DNA of 64,000 bases from Helicobacter sp. NHP19-012 (GTDB lineage: Bacteria > Campylobacterota > Campylobacteria > Campylobacterales > Helicobacteraceae): assembly GCF_019703325.1 (NCBI RefSeq), contig NZ_AP024819.1:1116001-1180000 (forward strand), given 5' to 3'. The stretch's first letter is position 1; every line of letters starts with the position of its first letter. Shown in pieces: positions 9,424-17,702 of the stretch. The notes under the pieces are model-generated. The model worked only from the letters and a program-made list of their open reading frames with translations, was not told where the DNA came from and searched no databases. The position numbers were made by a program, and so were the translations under genes.

Positions 9424-9585
9424 ATGGCACCAATAGTGTTAGAGCCAGAATTGGAGAAAGAAACTTTAGACCTCATTACTAAAATAAACAGGATAGATCC
9501 CAATCAAGCAAGCACAATCTTATACGACATGGATAGCGTTATCCGCATGTATGAAGAGGGGAAAGAAAGCCTAAGCAAAGCATAA
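9424..9585 (+). CDS. Small ORF, 53 residues, unknown
   Basis: An ATG-initiated frame gives a 53-residue acidic protein containing LEPELEKETLDLITKINRID and ASTILYDMDSVIRMYEEGKE, predicted to be helical. The ribosome binding site is weak (GAGAGCA). The amphipathic, antitoxin- or chaperone-like composition and full codons between flanking decay argue for a real or recently lost gene. I do not recognise it. From 9212 to 9423 the minus strand has a short open stretch with LSKLERGKQAIDC that could be another remnant. Confidence 0.35.
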   Translation: MAPIVLEPELEKETLDLITKINRIDPNQASTILYDMDSVIRMYEEGKESLSKA

Positions 9586-9711
9586 AGACACATCCACAGC
9601 AAACCAAGCAATAAGCCAAACCCAAGAAGCCAAGAGTGGAAAAAAGATTAGGTGAATGAAGCTAGCAAGCATAATAAGTATATTTTTTATAAATTCCACC
9701 ACACAATAAAC

Positions 9712-10857
9712 TCAAAACGATTTCTTTCTCTCTAAAAGCTGATTAGAAAGTGCCTTAGGAATGTGATAATCCAAAATAAGCTTTCTGAGAGTATCCGTAT
9801 AAGTTGACACATTAGAGGGATTGAGTTGGTATTTTTTACTAGCTATGGCCTCTAGGACAACATCGCTATAACCAAAATCAAAATGTGTAGGATCGTTATA
9901 GGCATTGAGATTACTTACCATAGGCATTGTCCTTAAATCATGGAGTTCGACATTAGGGTAATTCAAAAGCCGCAAACTAACAGCTTGTGGGGTTTGTAAG
10001 AACATCTCTTCTAAGGAATCTTTAAAGGGTGTATTCTTAGCCTTGTAGACATAGTAATACAAGACACTATGGGGCACATAGTAAAAAATAAAATGGGTTT
10101 TAGGGTGGCTTTTAATAAGGCTTTCTAGATGTTTTTGGGTTTCTTGAAGCACAACTTGCCTGGAGAATAGAATTTGTTGTGTCCATGAAGAAGGTTTAGA
10201 AAAGTTAAGGTAATCAGAGATCACATTCTTCAGATCAGCTTTTCCAGGTTTGCAATAAGGAGCAAACATCGTATTGTAGTGGCTACAAGGACCACGACGA
10301 TCCTTGTGATCCCTTATGGAATGCCAATAAAAAAGGGATTTTTCTGAGACTCTGGAACTAAAAAGATAAGTGAGGAGTTGGGTAAATCGATTGTCGGTTC
10401 TGTAGAGATAATCAGGGAAAGAAAAGGAAATGTTACCTACCATCTCAAGATCAGCTTGGTTGTAATTAGGCATTAAAGCTAGAGGATTAATCGCATAGAC
10501 AACCGTTTTAATGTTCTTGTGTACGGCAAAGGCCAGGCGCAAAGCGCGGTAAAGATCATAACTTGTCTCTCCTGCCATGACAAATTTAAGTGGTTTCTTT
10601 AGATGCAAAATTGAAGAAAGCAAATCTATACTAAACTTCTCTTCTGTGCTCGATCCAGTTAAGATGCTGTCATAATCATAAGTCCTAGCCATACCTGCAA
10701 TGAGCATGCGCTCATCGCCTCCTGTGAAATCCACTCCATACATGGTCGCTTTCCTAAATTGCTGAAAAGGATCCATAATATAGTTAAAGAGCATGACGGA
10801 TCCAAATCCAAACAACATGAACCCAAACACCGCCCAAAGATATGTTTTAGCCGACAC
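9712..10857 (-). CDS. Membrane-anchored SGNH/AlgJ-DltD-like protein, acyl-transfer partner
   Basis: 381 residues from a GTG at 10857 with AGGAT upstream. One N-terminal membrane segment (WAVFGFMLFGFGSVMLFNYI) anchors a periplasmic domain. The candidate nucleophile serine lies in SILTGSSTEEKFSIDLL, around residue 65-75, and DPTHFDFGYSDVVL near residue 330 supplies the Asp-x-x-His pair of SGNH hydrolases and acyltransferases. It follows the MBOAT gene by eight bases, as AlgJ, DltD and PatB follow AlgI, DltB and PatA. It probably moves the acyl group delivered by the MBOAT protein onto a periplasmic glycan or teichoate-like acceptor. The acceptor is unknown. It is the last gene of the operon. 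Confidence 0.65.
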   Translation of the reverse strand: MSAKTYLWAVFGFMLFGFGSVMLFNYIMDPFQQFRKATMYGVDFTGGDERMLIAGMARTYDYDSILTGSSTEEKFSIDLLSSILHLKKPLKFVMAGETSYDLYRALRLAFAVHKNIKTVVYAINPLALMPNYNQADLEMVGNISFSFPDYLYRTDNRFTQLLTYLFSSRVSEKSLFYWHSIRDHKDRRGPCSHYNTMFAPYCKPGKADLKNVISDYLNFSKPSSWTQQILFSRQVVLQETQKHLESLIKSHPKTHFIFYYVPHSVLYYYVYKAKNTPFKDSLEEMFLQTPQAVSLRLLNYPNVELHDLRTMPMVSNLNAYNDPTHFDFGYSDVVLEAIASKKYQLNPSNVSTYTDTLRKLILDYHIPKALSNQLLERKKSF

Positions 10858-10865
10858 GATTTATC

Positions 10866-12320
10866 CTAAAAGTTAAAGTAAATGAATTCAGACACGCGGT
10901 TGACATAAACCAGCACATAATACCCAATAAAAGAAATTGTGGCATAGGTCCAGCCTAAACGCCATAAAGAGGGTTTAAAACTTTCTAAAACTTGGCAACT
11001 ATTTTTAAAACAAAAGGTGATCACAAGGGCTAAAACAGCCGCAGTTCCAATGAAATATTTGCTGGTATAATCTAGCTCTCTACTAAAGAAATAATTTTTA
11101 AATCCACTCATCAAAAACATCGCCTTAAGCACTTTAAGCGCGTCCCCCCAGTCTTTTGCTCTAAAAAACACTTCTGTAATGTTCACATAGTTAAAGGTGA
11201 TAAACCACCCCAACCACACGGGGAGGGGCTTAAGCTTGTATTTTTTGCGCACTTTCTTAGACCAGTAGTGATTGACCACCACGCCTAGCCCATGCAAGAG
11301 CCCAAAGAAAACAAACATCCAGCTCGCCCCATGCCAAAGCCCGGCGATCAAAAAAGCGATGAAAATAGCTAGCATTGAGGTGTGGAAAGTGATTTGAGAA
11401 AACATGCGCGCCACAGATACATAGAGATAATCAAAAATAAAGCGACTCAATGTCATGTGCCATCTTTGCCAATACTCCACCATGCTCGTTGCCTTGTAAG
11501 GGCTGTTGAAGTTTTGGGGCAGGCGGATATTAAAGAGTAAAGCTGCCCCGATTGCCATGTCTGTATACCCGCTAAAGTCAAAGTAGAGTTGGAAAGTGTA
11601 GGCTAAAGAAGTCATCCACCCCTCTAAAGCAGAGAGCACCTTAGAGGTGTCAAAACCCATAGTGGCGACTTTGGCGAGGCTGTCGGCGATCACCACCTTT
11701 TTAAAAAGCCCGATGGCAAAGATAAAAATCCCACTAGCAATGTTATCTAAAGAGATGCGTTTATTGCTGTCTTTAGCAAATTGGGGCATCATCTCTTGGT
11801 GGTGGACGATGGGACCCGCGATGAGCTGAGGGAAGAAGGTTACGAACAAGGTATAGTCTAAGAAATTAGAAAAGCCAGCTTGGGGTTTTTTCTCTGTTTC
11901 GATTTTGGCATAACTGTCGAGCAAAAAGGTGAGTTGTTGCAAGGTGAAAAAGCTAATGGCTAAAGGCAACGCTAAATGCAAGAGATTTACAGAGGTGCTA
12001 AAGAGCGCGTTGAAGTTGCTAAGAAAGAAGTCGGCGTATTTGAAATAGCCCAGCAAAGCCACATTGGCGATGATCCCACAAACAAGCCACGCTTTAGCCT
12101 GCTTAGGGCGCACCCACATCGCTTGCACAATGGCGTAGTTAAAAATAATGGAAATTAAAATGAGGGGGAGGTATTTGACATTCCAATAGGCGTAAAAAAA
12201 CAAGCTCGCCCCCACTAAAAACGCCTTCGCCCCCAAAGCACTCCAACGGCTTAAAACAAAATAGCCTAAAAAGCTCAAAGGCAAAAACATAAAAATAAAC
12301 TCTACAGAATTAAAAAGCAT
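10866..12320 (-). CDS. MBOAT family acyltransferase (AlgI/DltB/PatA type)
   Basis: 484 residues with about ten hydrophobic segments. The MBOAT core is clear: EYWQRWHMTLSRFIFDYLYV near residue 285-305, and the catalytic histidine in LIAGLWHGASWMFVFFGLLHG around residue 330. The start has AGAAAGG seven bases upstream. These proteins carry acyl groups from a cytoplasmic donor across the inner membrane to a periplasmic sugar or peptidoglycan. H. pylori HP0855 is of this family, but there it does not sit in a carrier-protein operon as far as I recall. With a dedicated ACP encoded upstream, the donor here is probably acyl-ACP, as with DltB and DltC. Confidence 0.85.
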   Translation of the reverse strand: MLFNSVEFIFMFLPLSFLGYFVLSRWSALGAKAFLVGASLFFYAYWNVKYLPLILISIIFNYAIVQAMWVRPKQAKAWLVCGIIANVALLGYFKYADFFLSNFNALFSTSVNLLHLALPLAISFFTLQQLTFLLDSYAKIETEKKPQAGFSNFLDYTLFVTFFPQLIAGPIVHHQEMMPQFAKDSNKRISLDNIASGIFIFAIGLFKKVVIADSLAKVATMGFDTSKVLSALEGWMTSLAYTFQLYFDFSGYTDMAIGAALLFNIRLPQNFNSPYKATSMVEYWQRWHMTLSRFIFDYLYVSVARMFSQITFHTSMLAIFIAFLIAGLWHGASWMFVFFGLLHGLGVVVNHYWSKKVRKKYKLKPLPVWLGWFITFNYVNITEVFFRAKDWGDALKVLKAMFLMSGFKNYFFSRELDYTSKYFIGTAAVLALVITFCFKNSCQVLESFKPSLWRLGWTYATISFIGYYVLVYVNRVSEFIYFNF

Positions 12321-12333
12321 AAAAACCTTTCTG

Positions 12334-13044
12334 TTAAAATCCCAACCCGCCCGTGATGGGGATGTTTAGCCCTGTCATGTAATCGCTCCCACTAGAGAGC
12401 AAAAAGAGCAACATGGGCACAATGTCCTTTGGGGTAGCGTTGCGCTTTAGAGGGTGGTTTTCAGCTGCCACCTGCACGATTTTAGGGTCGATGCTTTCTA
12501 AAAACTTGGTTTCGATCATGGAGGGAGAAAGGCAGTTGATTTGGATATTGTGCTCCTTGTAATCGCTTGCCATAGAACGCATGAGCCCTAACAAGGCATA
12601 TTTCATCGTGGTATAAACGCTGGTGTGTTTGGGGGGGATGTTGCACACAAAACTTGAGAGCATCGCCACCACCTTACCCCCCTGCTTTCGGCGTGCGAGG
12701 GGGGGTAAAAAAGCTTGCAACATCAAAAAGAAGCTTTGCACACTGGCGCTAAAGTCGTGTTGCAAGGCTTGGGGGGAGATGTCTTTAAGACGGGTGTAGG
12801 CATACTTGGGGTGGGCTAGATGCACGATTTTATTAGGCGTGGGGTGGTTAGCCTTAATGTTTTCAATCAAGGCTTGCACTTCTTGCAAAGAGCTTAAATC
12901 CGCCTTGAGGGGGTGTAAATTAGGCTTGTTGGGCAGGGGGCTTTTGTGGCTGTGGGCTAAAATAATGGCTTCTCTTGGCAATGCCTCCAAAAGGGCTAGC
13001 CCCAAATCCGAGGAAGCCCCTAAGATTAAATAGGTATCTTTCAT
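12334..13044 (-). CDS. Short-chain dehydrogenase/reductase, FabG-like
   Basis: 236 residues. The nucleotide-binding start is LILGASSDLGLAL, a variant of TGxxxGxG. The catalytic serine is in VVAMLSSFVC and the YxxxK pair is YTTMKYA, followed by SPSMIETKFL and the C-terminal ITGGLGF typical of FabG-like ketoreductases. The start overlaps the preceding MaoC stop as ATGA, so translation is coupled. It probably reduces or oxidises the acyl group at the beta position while bound to the operon's carrier protein. NNAG is replaced by HLAHP, so cofactor handling may differ. Substrate inferred from context only. Confidence 0.75.
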   Translation of the reverse strand: MKDTYLILGASSDLGLALLEALPREAIILAHSHKSPLPNKPNLHPLKADLSSLQEVQALIENIKANHPTPNKIVHLAHPKYAYTRLKDISPQALQHDFSASVQSFFLMLQAFLPPLARRKQGGKVVAMLSSFVCNIPPKHTSVYTTMKYALLGLMRSMASDYKEHNIQINCLSPSMIETKFLESIDPKIVQVAAENHPLKRNATPKDIVPMLLFLLSSGSDYMTGLNIPITGGLGF

Positions 13045-13505
13045 TCTAAGACCTTGGCTAAAATGTCTGCAGTGCTCACTAAAAAGGGTTCATCATTGAT
13101 ATTCTCAATGCGCGCTTTTAAACTTGCCACTTGGAAAGCCTCATTCAAATGCACAATGCGCCCGCTCACCTGCAAGCAATCCCCCACATAGACGGGTTTT
13201 TTAAAGCGTAGGTCATAACTTAAAGACATGGCATATTCCCCGGGCAAGTGCTTACCCACTAGCCTAGAATAAAACATGCCCAGTGCCGCCCCGTGCAAGA
13301 GCACCCCCTTAAAACCCTTTGAAAGCATGTAATCCGTGTTGGCGTGCAAATGGCTATCATCGCCGCTTAGGACCCTGAATTTTTCCAACATTTCTGCAGT
13401 CACCACAACGCTAAACCCGCCACACATGCCCACACGCAATTCTTGAAACTTATACGCATGCTTTAGACCAACAGCCCCACCTGTAATTTGGCGCGGCTCA
13501 CACAT
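13041..13505 (-). CDS. MaoC-like hot-dog dehydratase/hydratase, second copy
   Basis: 154 residues from an ATG at 13505. The hydratase 2 motif is FRVLSGDDSHLHANTDYMLS, with Asp and His in the usual places, then GFKGVLLHGAALGMFYSRLV. It is about 40% like the preceding MaoC gene by eye, so the pair arose by tandem duplication. Its first 43 bases overlap the end of that gene, and the ATG lies two bases after a G9 run that could act as a ribosome binding site. If the run were G10, both hot-dog domains would form one polypeptide. Likely role: hydration or dehydration of a short acyl-ACP. Confidence 0.75.
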   Translation of the reverse strand: MCEPRQITGGAVGLKHAYKFQELRVGMCGGFSVVVTAEMLEKFRVLSGDDSHLHANTDYMLSKGFKGVLLHGAALGMFYSRLVGKHLPGEYAMSLSYDLRFKKPVYVGDCLQVSGRIVHLNEAFQVASLKARIENINDEPFLVSTADILAKVLE

Positions 13506-13906
13506 AGCCCCCCCCCGATGAGGGCATCAATGCCTGCGCTGATCTCGATCGTTTTAAAGCTTGCATTGCAATGGGTGATCTTGCCCCAAACGCGCAAATC
13601 TGCAGGGGCGTAAAGAGGGTTTTTAAACGCCACTTTGATCCCCTGAAAGAGGGCGTATTTGCCGGGCAAATGCATCCCCACCAAGCGGGAATAATATGCG
13701 CTGTGTAACATTCCATGCACCACGCAATCTTTAAAGCCCTTTTCTTGGGCATAGCTGGGGTCTGTGTGTAGGGGGTTGGTGTCCCCACTGAGTGCGCTAA
13801 ACTCTTGCAGGTTTTGTGGGTTTAAGGTGAGGTTAAAACTTTCTTCCAAGCCCTCAAAGAGGTCGGCAAAGCGGTAGGTTTTAAGCATGCTCAAGTTTGC
13901 GTTCAA
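13463..13906 (-). CDS. MaoC-like hot-dog dehydratase/hydratase, first copy
   Basis: 147 residues. The hot-dog helix motif is FSALSGDTNPLHTDPSYAQE (residues about 38-57) with conserved Asp and His, followed by FKDCVVHGMLHSAYYSRLVG. In the G9 state the C-terminal strand reads CVSRAKLQVGLLV, which aligns with the end of the second copy, so this gene is complete as written. ATG 13888, overlapping the ACP stop as ATGCTTAA, is an alternative start giving MLKTYRF. It forms the middle of a tightly packed minus-strand operon. The usual family activity is (R)-specific enoyl-thioester hydration. Confidence 0.75.
   Translation of the reverse strand: MNANLSMLKTYRFADLFEGLEESFNLTLNPQNLQEFSALSGDTNPLHTDPSYAQEKGFKDCVVHGMLHSAYYSRLVGMHLPGKYALFQGIKVAFKNPLYAPADLRVWGKITHCNASFKTIEISAGIDALIGGGLCVSRAKLQVGLLV
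13508..13516 (-). repeat. G9 homopolymer (C9 on + strand) at the junction of the two MaoC genes
   Basis: Nine G residues code GGG in the first MaoC gene. G9 gives two separate proteins; G10 would join the frames into one tandem hot-dog protein of about 289 residues; G8 would stop the first gene at once. A run of this length is prone to slippage in Helicobacter. Confidence 0.7.
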
Positions 13907-14132
13907 TCAACGCCACCATTTCACCCACATTTTTAAGCCCTTGCAATTCGCTTAAGTGGAACTTGATTTTAAAATGTTTCTCAATGGCACTGATCAAACT
14001 AATGTGATTTAGGCTATCCCAATCCTCAATGTCGTTAGCGTTTGTGCTCTCATTGATGACTAAACTCGAGTCGTCAAAAATATCTCTAAAAATCTCTTGC
14101 AACTGGCTAAAAATCTGTGTTGTTTCCATCAT
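13881..14132 (-). CDS. Dedicated acyl carrier protein
   Basis: 83 residues, acidic, four-helix ACP fold. The phosphopantetheine attachment motif is DWDSLNHISLISAIEKHF, serine at about residue 40. It is not the housekeeping AcpP (whose motif is normally GADSLDTVEL) and it overlaps both neighbours: the FkbH-like gene by 26 bases and the MaoC gene. It therefore probably carries the acyl group made and used by this operon, like DltC in D-alanylation. A 4'-phosphopantetheinyl transferase would have to come from elsewhere in the genome. Confidence 0.85.
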   Translation of the reverse strand: MMETTQIFSQLQEIFRDIFDDSSLVINESTNANDIEDWDSLNHISLISAIEKHFKIKFHLSELQGLKNVGEMVALIERKLEHA

Positions 14133-15870
14133 TTACCTTTATATAGTGGGGTTTGTCTGTGTGTTTCTCTAAATCCAAACTAAAAACGCTCCCGGTTTCG
14201 TTTTGGCTTTCCAAAGCGAAACCAAAGCTGGCATAAAGCTGGGCGACCATCGCATTTTTAGGCGTGGGGTGGTAATAGCCCTTGAGGGTTTTTATGCCCA
14301 AATCCTTAGCCCGCTTGGCTAAAAAGTTGAGCATGGCAAATTCTAAATCCCTTTTAAGAACCCGACAACTCATCAGCCAAATTTCTAAATGGCAAATCTC
14401 CCCCTCAATGCGCCCCACGCTGATCGCCACGATGCCATTGTCCCCGAATTTATCCACAAGCTGTCCATAAAGCGTGATATAAGCCGGACTTTGCGCCCAC
14501 TCTTGCACTTGCGCTAGGGTACATCTCTTTGTGGTGCAGTTAAATTGGTTGGTCTTGTTGATGAGTTGGGTCAAGCGTTCAAAGATATTGGGGTTAAAAG
14601 GGGCGATAGTGGCGCGCATTTCTAAGCTTTGTAAAAACTCGGCATAAGATCCAAATTGTTGCTGTGCACTTTGGCGCTGGGCATTAGCTTGGTATTGGGC
14701 AGCACGGGCTAAATCCTCTTGGCTTAAAGAAATGGGCTCAAAATACCCCGCTTTATCTAGCCTCGTAATGTATTCCTCGGGTTGCCCTATATCTGGCACA
14801 GCCACGCTAGGTAATTGTGCAGAAACTAAAGCCCGCTCTGCCGGGTTGTCATCCACAAAGACGAAACTATCCAAGCCCAAATTCAATTCTTTAGCGATCT
14901 CTACAATGTTGCGATCTTTGGGCTCAAAATTGGCCTTAATGCACGCAAAATCCGCAGGCTTTAAAAGCATGTTTTCATGGGATAAAGCTAAAAGCGCGTT
15001 TTCATGCGTGTTCTTAGAACAAATGGCGAGCAACACCCCCCGCTCTTTGAGTTCTAAAATGTAGCGCTGAAAAGTGGTGTAACTCTCTGCTAGAGCGCTC
15101 TCACTCCCAATCACCAAGCCGGCCAAGCCATCATCGGCGATCACCCCGCCGTATAAGGTGTTGTCCATGTCTAGGATCAAAACTTTTTTAGAAAGCCCAA
15201 AGAGGGCGCAAAGAATTTTAGAGAGATTAAAAGCCACACAAGCCAGGCCTTCATAACTCATGGCGTATTTGGCGCGGTAGTATAAGTTAGAATCAAACCA
15301 CTTAGACAGCCCCACCTGTGCGGACAGATACAGCAAATCTTGTATATACACAGAGGGGTGTTCTTTGACAAGAGCTACAAGGGCAGTATTTAAGGTGTTG
15401 ATGAAGTGGGTTTTACCACTCAAGGCATCTAAATTACCCAATGAACGGTGCTGGGGCAAGTCAAAATTATTGACAATGACCGCGCAAGAATAGCAGGTTT
15501 TTAAAGAGATAAGCATGATCTCTAATTTGCCCATCTCTTGCTGGACAAGTTTGGCGATCTCTTCTGCTGAGGCGTTGAGCTCAGGAAAACGCTCAATGTT
15601 GAGGCTGGAAGTGTGTAGGTAGATGAGATCGGGAGCAAAGTCCCTTAAAGCGGGGTTTTCAAACGCACTTTCTTCGTAGTAGCGGTTGTAATCGCTCTCA
15701 TAAAAGCTAGGCACAATCCCCGCCTTTAAAAGGCAGACCTCTAAAAGGTCTTTAAGTTCAGCGGTGCTTGAGCCCCCAGGAGGGCTATTTTCTTAGGAGT
15801 TCCCCCCCCCAGTTAATAACTCTCTTTTGAGGCGTTTTTTATGGCGTAAAAAATAAGAAACATCTTGCAT
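14107..15870 (-). CDS. FkbH-like HAD-IIIC/acyltransferase protein, frame-broken by a G9 tract (likely phase-OFF)
   Basis: The intact part, from 15714, holds the HAD motif VLILDMDNTLYGGVIADDG, the later motif FVFVDDNPAERALV and a GNAT-like C-terminus. FkbH proteins load a three-carbon glyceryl unit (from 1,3-bisphosphoglycerate) onto an ACP, or act in related acyl activation. The true N-terminus lies upstream: KIALLGGSSTAELKDLLEVC is readable before the GTG at 15714, and an ATG at 15870 starts MQDVSYFLRHKKRLKRELLT. The two are separated by a G9 run at 15802-15810. With G9, translation from 15870 stops six codons after the run begins; G8 or G11 gives about 587 residues, normal for the family. 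First gene of the operon. Confidence 0.8.
15802..15810 (-). repeat. G9 homopolymer inside the FkbH-like gene, codon 21 onward
   Basis: Nine C on the plus strand, nine G on the coding strand, directly after codon 20. G8 or G11 restores the frame; G9 and G10 do not. This is the position and form of phase-variation tracts in Helicobacter surface-modification genes. Confidence 0.75.
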
Positions 15871-15910
15871 AACATAGCCCTAGGCAAAAACAGGTCAAAG
15901 ATAAAGTGCG

Positions 15911-15916
15911 ATTATA
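15911..15916 (-). promoter_or_regulatory. Extended -10 box (TGCTATAAT) for the acyl-transfer operon
   Basis: ATTATA on the plus strand reads TGCTATAAT on the coding strand. Transcription would start near 15904, leaving a leader of about 34 bases before the ATG at 15870. No strong -35 is seen, as usual in Helicobacter. Confidence 0.6.
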
Positions 15917-16661
15917 GCAGAAAATTTAAGCTTCTGTGTCAAACCAGTTCGTAACAGCTACGAGTGTTGCTTTAGTTGTGTGCACAGACAATTACCAAAA
16001 TCAACAGCGACATGGAGTTGTGTATGGATTATAAGGGAGTGCGAGTAGCATAAAAAATAAATATATACAAAAGACTCATACATAGAATGGGCTTTTTTGT
16101 GTATTTGTTCCTTGTAAAACAAACTAACCAATGCTTTTATTCTGCATTAAATCACTATACTATCCTGCAACCATTTTACTCTCCATATGAACAACCTATC
16201 AATACATCATCACCCCTTCATCATAAAAACTCTAAAGTGTATCATTGAGGACATGTTTTCTCAATTTTTAAATGTAAAATTAATGATACAAACATGCTCA
16301 ATAAACTTGCGCTGTGTCCTACCATATAGTAGTGGTAGGTGGTAAGAAATTTAGCCACCTGTCTATGATAGGACGCTCACAAGTTCACTTGGATAATTCA
16401 CTTGGAGAATTTGCCACTCAAACGCCACGGGGGCTAAATGTATTATTTAAATTTAAAATATTCTAAGATTTTTGAGACAGTGTACATAAATGTATATGTT
16501 TTAGATCACAAAGCGATTGTAGGGTTTTCTGTAAAGGAAGGTTTAGGTATATTTGGTTATTTGGGTGGTGAAAATTTATTCACTCTTGCATTGTTTTGTG
16601 CAGTCTATGTAGCGTCTTTTTATCGCTAGTGGTGCTTTGGTTAGCGTGTTGCGAGGTGTTT
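15917..16661. other. Gene-poor region
   Basis: 745 AT-rich bases. An ATG frame at 16438-16629 gives 63 residues with VLDHKAIVGFSVKEGLGIF and a hydrophobic end; it has no good ribosome binding site and I do not recognise it. The stretch at 16380-16415 carries the imperfect direct repeat TTCACTTGGA, TTCACTTGGA. No RNA gene is recognised. Confidence 0.4.
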
Positions 16662-17062
16662 CTACACCCTTGGCTCGCTCCATATGCTTCTTAAACCAAC
16701 TTTTAAAGTGCTTGGCATTATCCAAGATGAAAGAGTTAGAATCTTGTAGATCTTATCTATGTCTTGAATATCTACCCTAATCTTTCCATCCTCAGTAAAA
16801 TAGATGTCTTGAATCTTGGGAACAGCAGGCGCACCATTATTGCCCATATAGATGTCTCTGCCTAGAAAAGTTTTGAAACCATTCTTGCCTTTTTACATCT
16901 CTACCTTGACTTCTGTGGGTTGTGGTGCTTGGTTGGTTTGTTGTGTCTGTTGTGCTTGTAAATCTACAATTTGATAACCTCCTTTGCGCAAGAGATGACA
17001 GACTGGAAACTTAGAGTATTTGTTGCAAGTTCAGGTGCATTAAACTCTTTTAGTTTATCCAT
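16662..17062 (-). pseudogene. Decayed gene of unknown function
   Basis: From an ATG at 17062 the minus strand reads MDKLKEFNAPELATNTLSFQ and, after a shift, HLLRKGGYQIVDLQAQQTQQ followed by a proline-rich end and stop near 16895. It resumes as NGFKTFLGRDIYMGNNGAPA, PKIQDIYFTEDGKIRVDIQD. The tail region is poor in recognisable motifs. It looks like one protein of at least 130 residues broken by two changes. I cannot assign a family; plasmid or phage origin is possible but unsupported. Confidence 0.4.
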
Positions 17063-17140
17063 TCAGTCGCTTAAATATTTGAATTTACTTTCATACCCCC
17101 TTAGCACCCCGTAGTAGGTGTTTTTGCGTTAAAATAGGGT

Positions 17141-17457
17141 ATGGAGATACAGACATCGAGCGAATTTAAAAAGTGGCTAAAACCTCAAAGATTTAAACGG
17201 AAAAGGTGTACTTACACGCCGCATACAGAGTTAAAAAAGAGCGGACACTTTGGTGATCATAAACACATTACGGGTTAAATCTTTGAAATGCGTATCCACA
17301 TGGGTGCAAGTTACCGCTTGTATATGGATAAATGGGGCGAGGTGTTGGTGATTTTGCTGTGGCGCGCCGTACAGTGGCGCGCTTAAGGCGACAAAAGCAC
17401 ACAGCAAAAAGATATAATCAAGGCACAAAAATCTTAAAAGATTATCCATGTCCGTAA
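17141..17457 (+). pseudogene. HigB/RelE-like toxin (addiction module killer protein), broken, copy B
   Basis: An ATG at 17141 starts MEIQTSSEFKKWLK. The motif GHFGDHKHITG precedes a stop at about 17278, and the protein continues in another frame as IFEMRIHMGASYRLYMDKWG, EVLVILL. Where the family has the motif CGGDKSTQ, a short insertion containing two copies of TGGCGCGC gives a stop. The end GDKSTQQKDIIKAQKILKDY reads on to a TAA at 17455-17457, overlapping the antitoxin ATG as in intact modules of this type (killer first, antidote second). At least two frameshifts make it inactive. The intact family acts as mRNA-cleaving toxins; here activity is lost. Confidence 0.75.
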
Positions 17458-17702
17458 CCTTTAAACCCTTTAATGCAGCCGAGTTCTTAGACTCCGATCA
17501 AGTGCGTTTAAGTCATCTTAGTGCCGTTTTAGAGGATGGCGACATGGCAGAACTCAAAGATACTTTAGCAGTCATTGCCGAGTCTAAAGGCATTGACTTG
17601 CCCCCTTTTGAGGGGGATGCCCCTAAGTTTGCAAGAGTCTTAAAGAAATTGGGTTTTGGGTTGCAGTCTTTGGATGAGATGCAAAAGCATAACACGGCTT
17701 AA
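17448..17702 (+). CDS. Antitoxin-like protein (HI1420-type antidote), helix-turn-helix shortened, copy B
   Basis: 84 residues, start overlapping the toxin end. FKPFNAAEFLDSDQVRLSHL and LSAVLEDGDMAELKDTLAVI match the N-terminal half of addiction module antidote proteins, and KFARVLKKLGFGLQSL matches the C-terminal end. The family's middle part, the helix-turn-helix with its ETGLSREALY-like motif, is replaced by the short GIDLPPFEGDAP, so about 16 residues are missing. Copy A at 5895 has the same form, so this was already so before duplication. With a broken toxin beside it, the gene may have no current role, or serve as a solo protein that lost DNA binding. Confidence 0.65.
   Translation: MSVTFKPFNAAEFLDSDQVRLSHLSAVLEDGDMAELKDTLAVIAESKGIDLPPFEGDAPKFARVLKKLGFGLQSLDEMQKHNTA

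Noticed and set aside
16380..16440. Possible insertion-sequence end or guide RNA near the repeated TTCACTTGGA
   Set aside because: No transposase nearby and no inverted terminal repeats visible.
16438..16629. 63-residue open frame
   Set aside because: No ribosome binding site or recognised motif; left as part of the gene-poor region.
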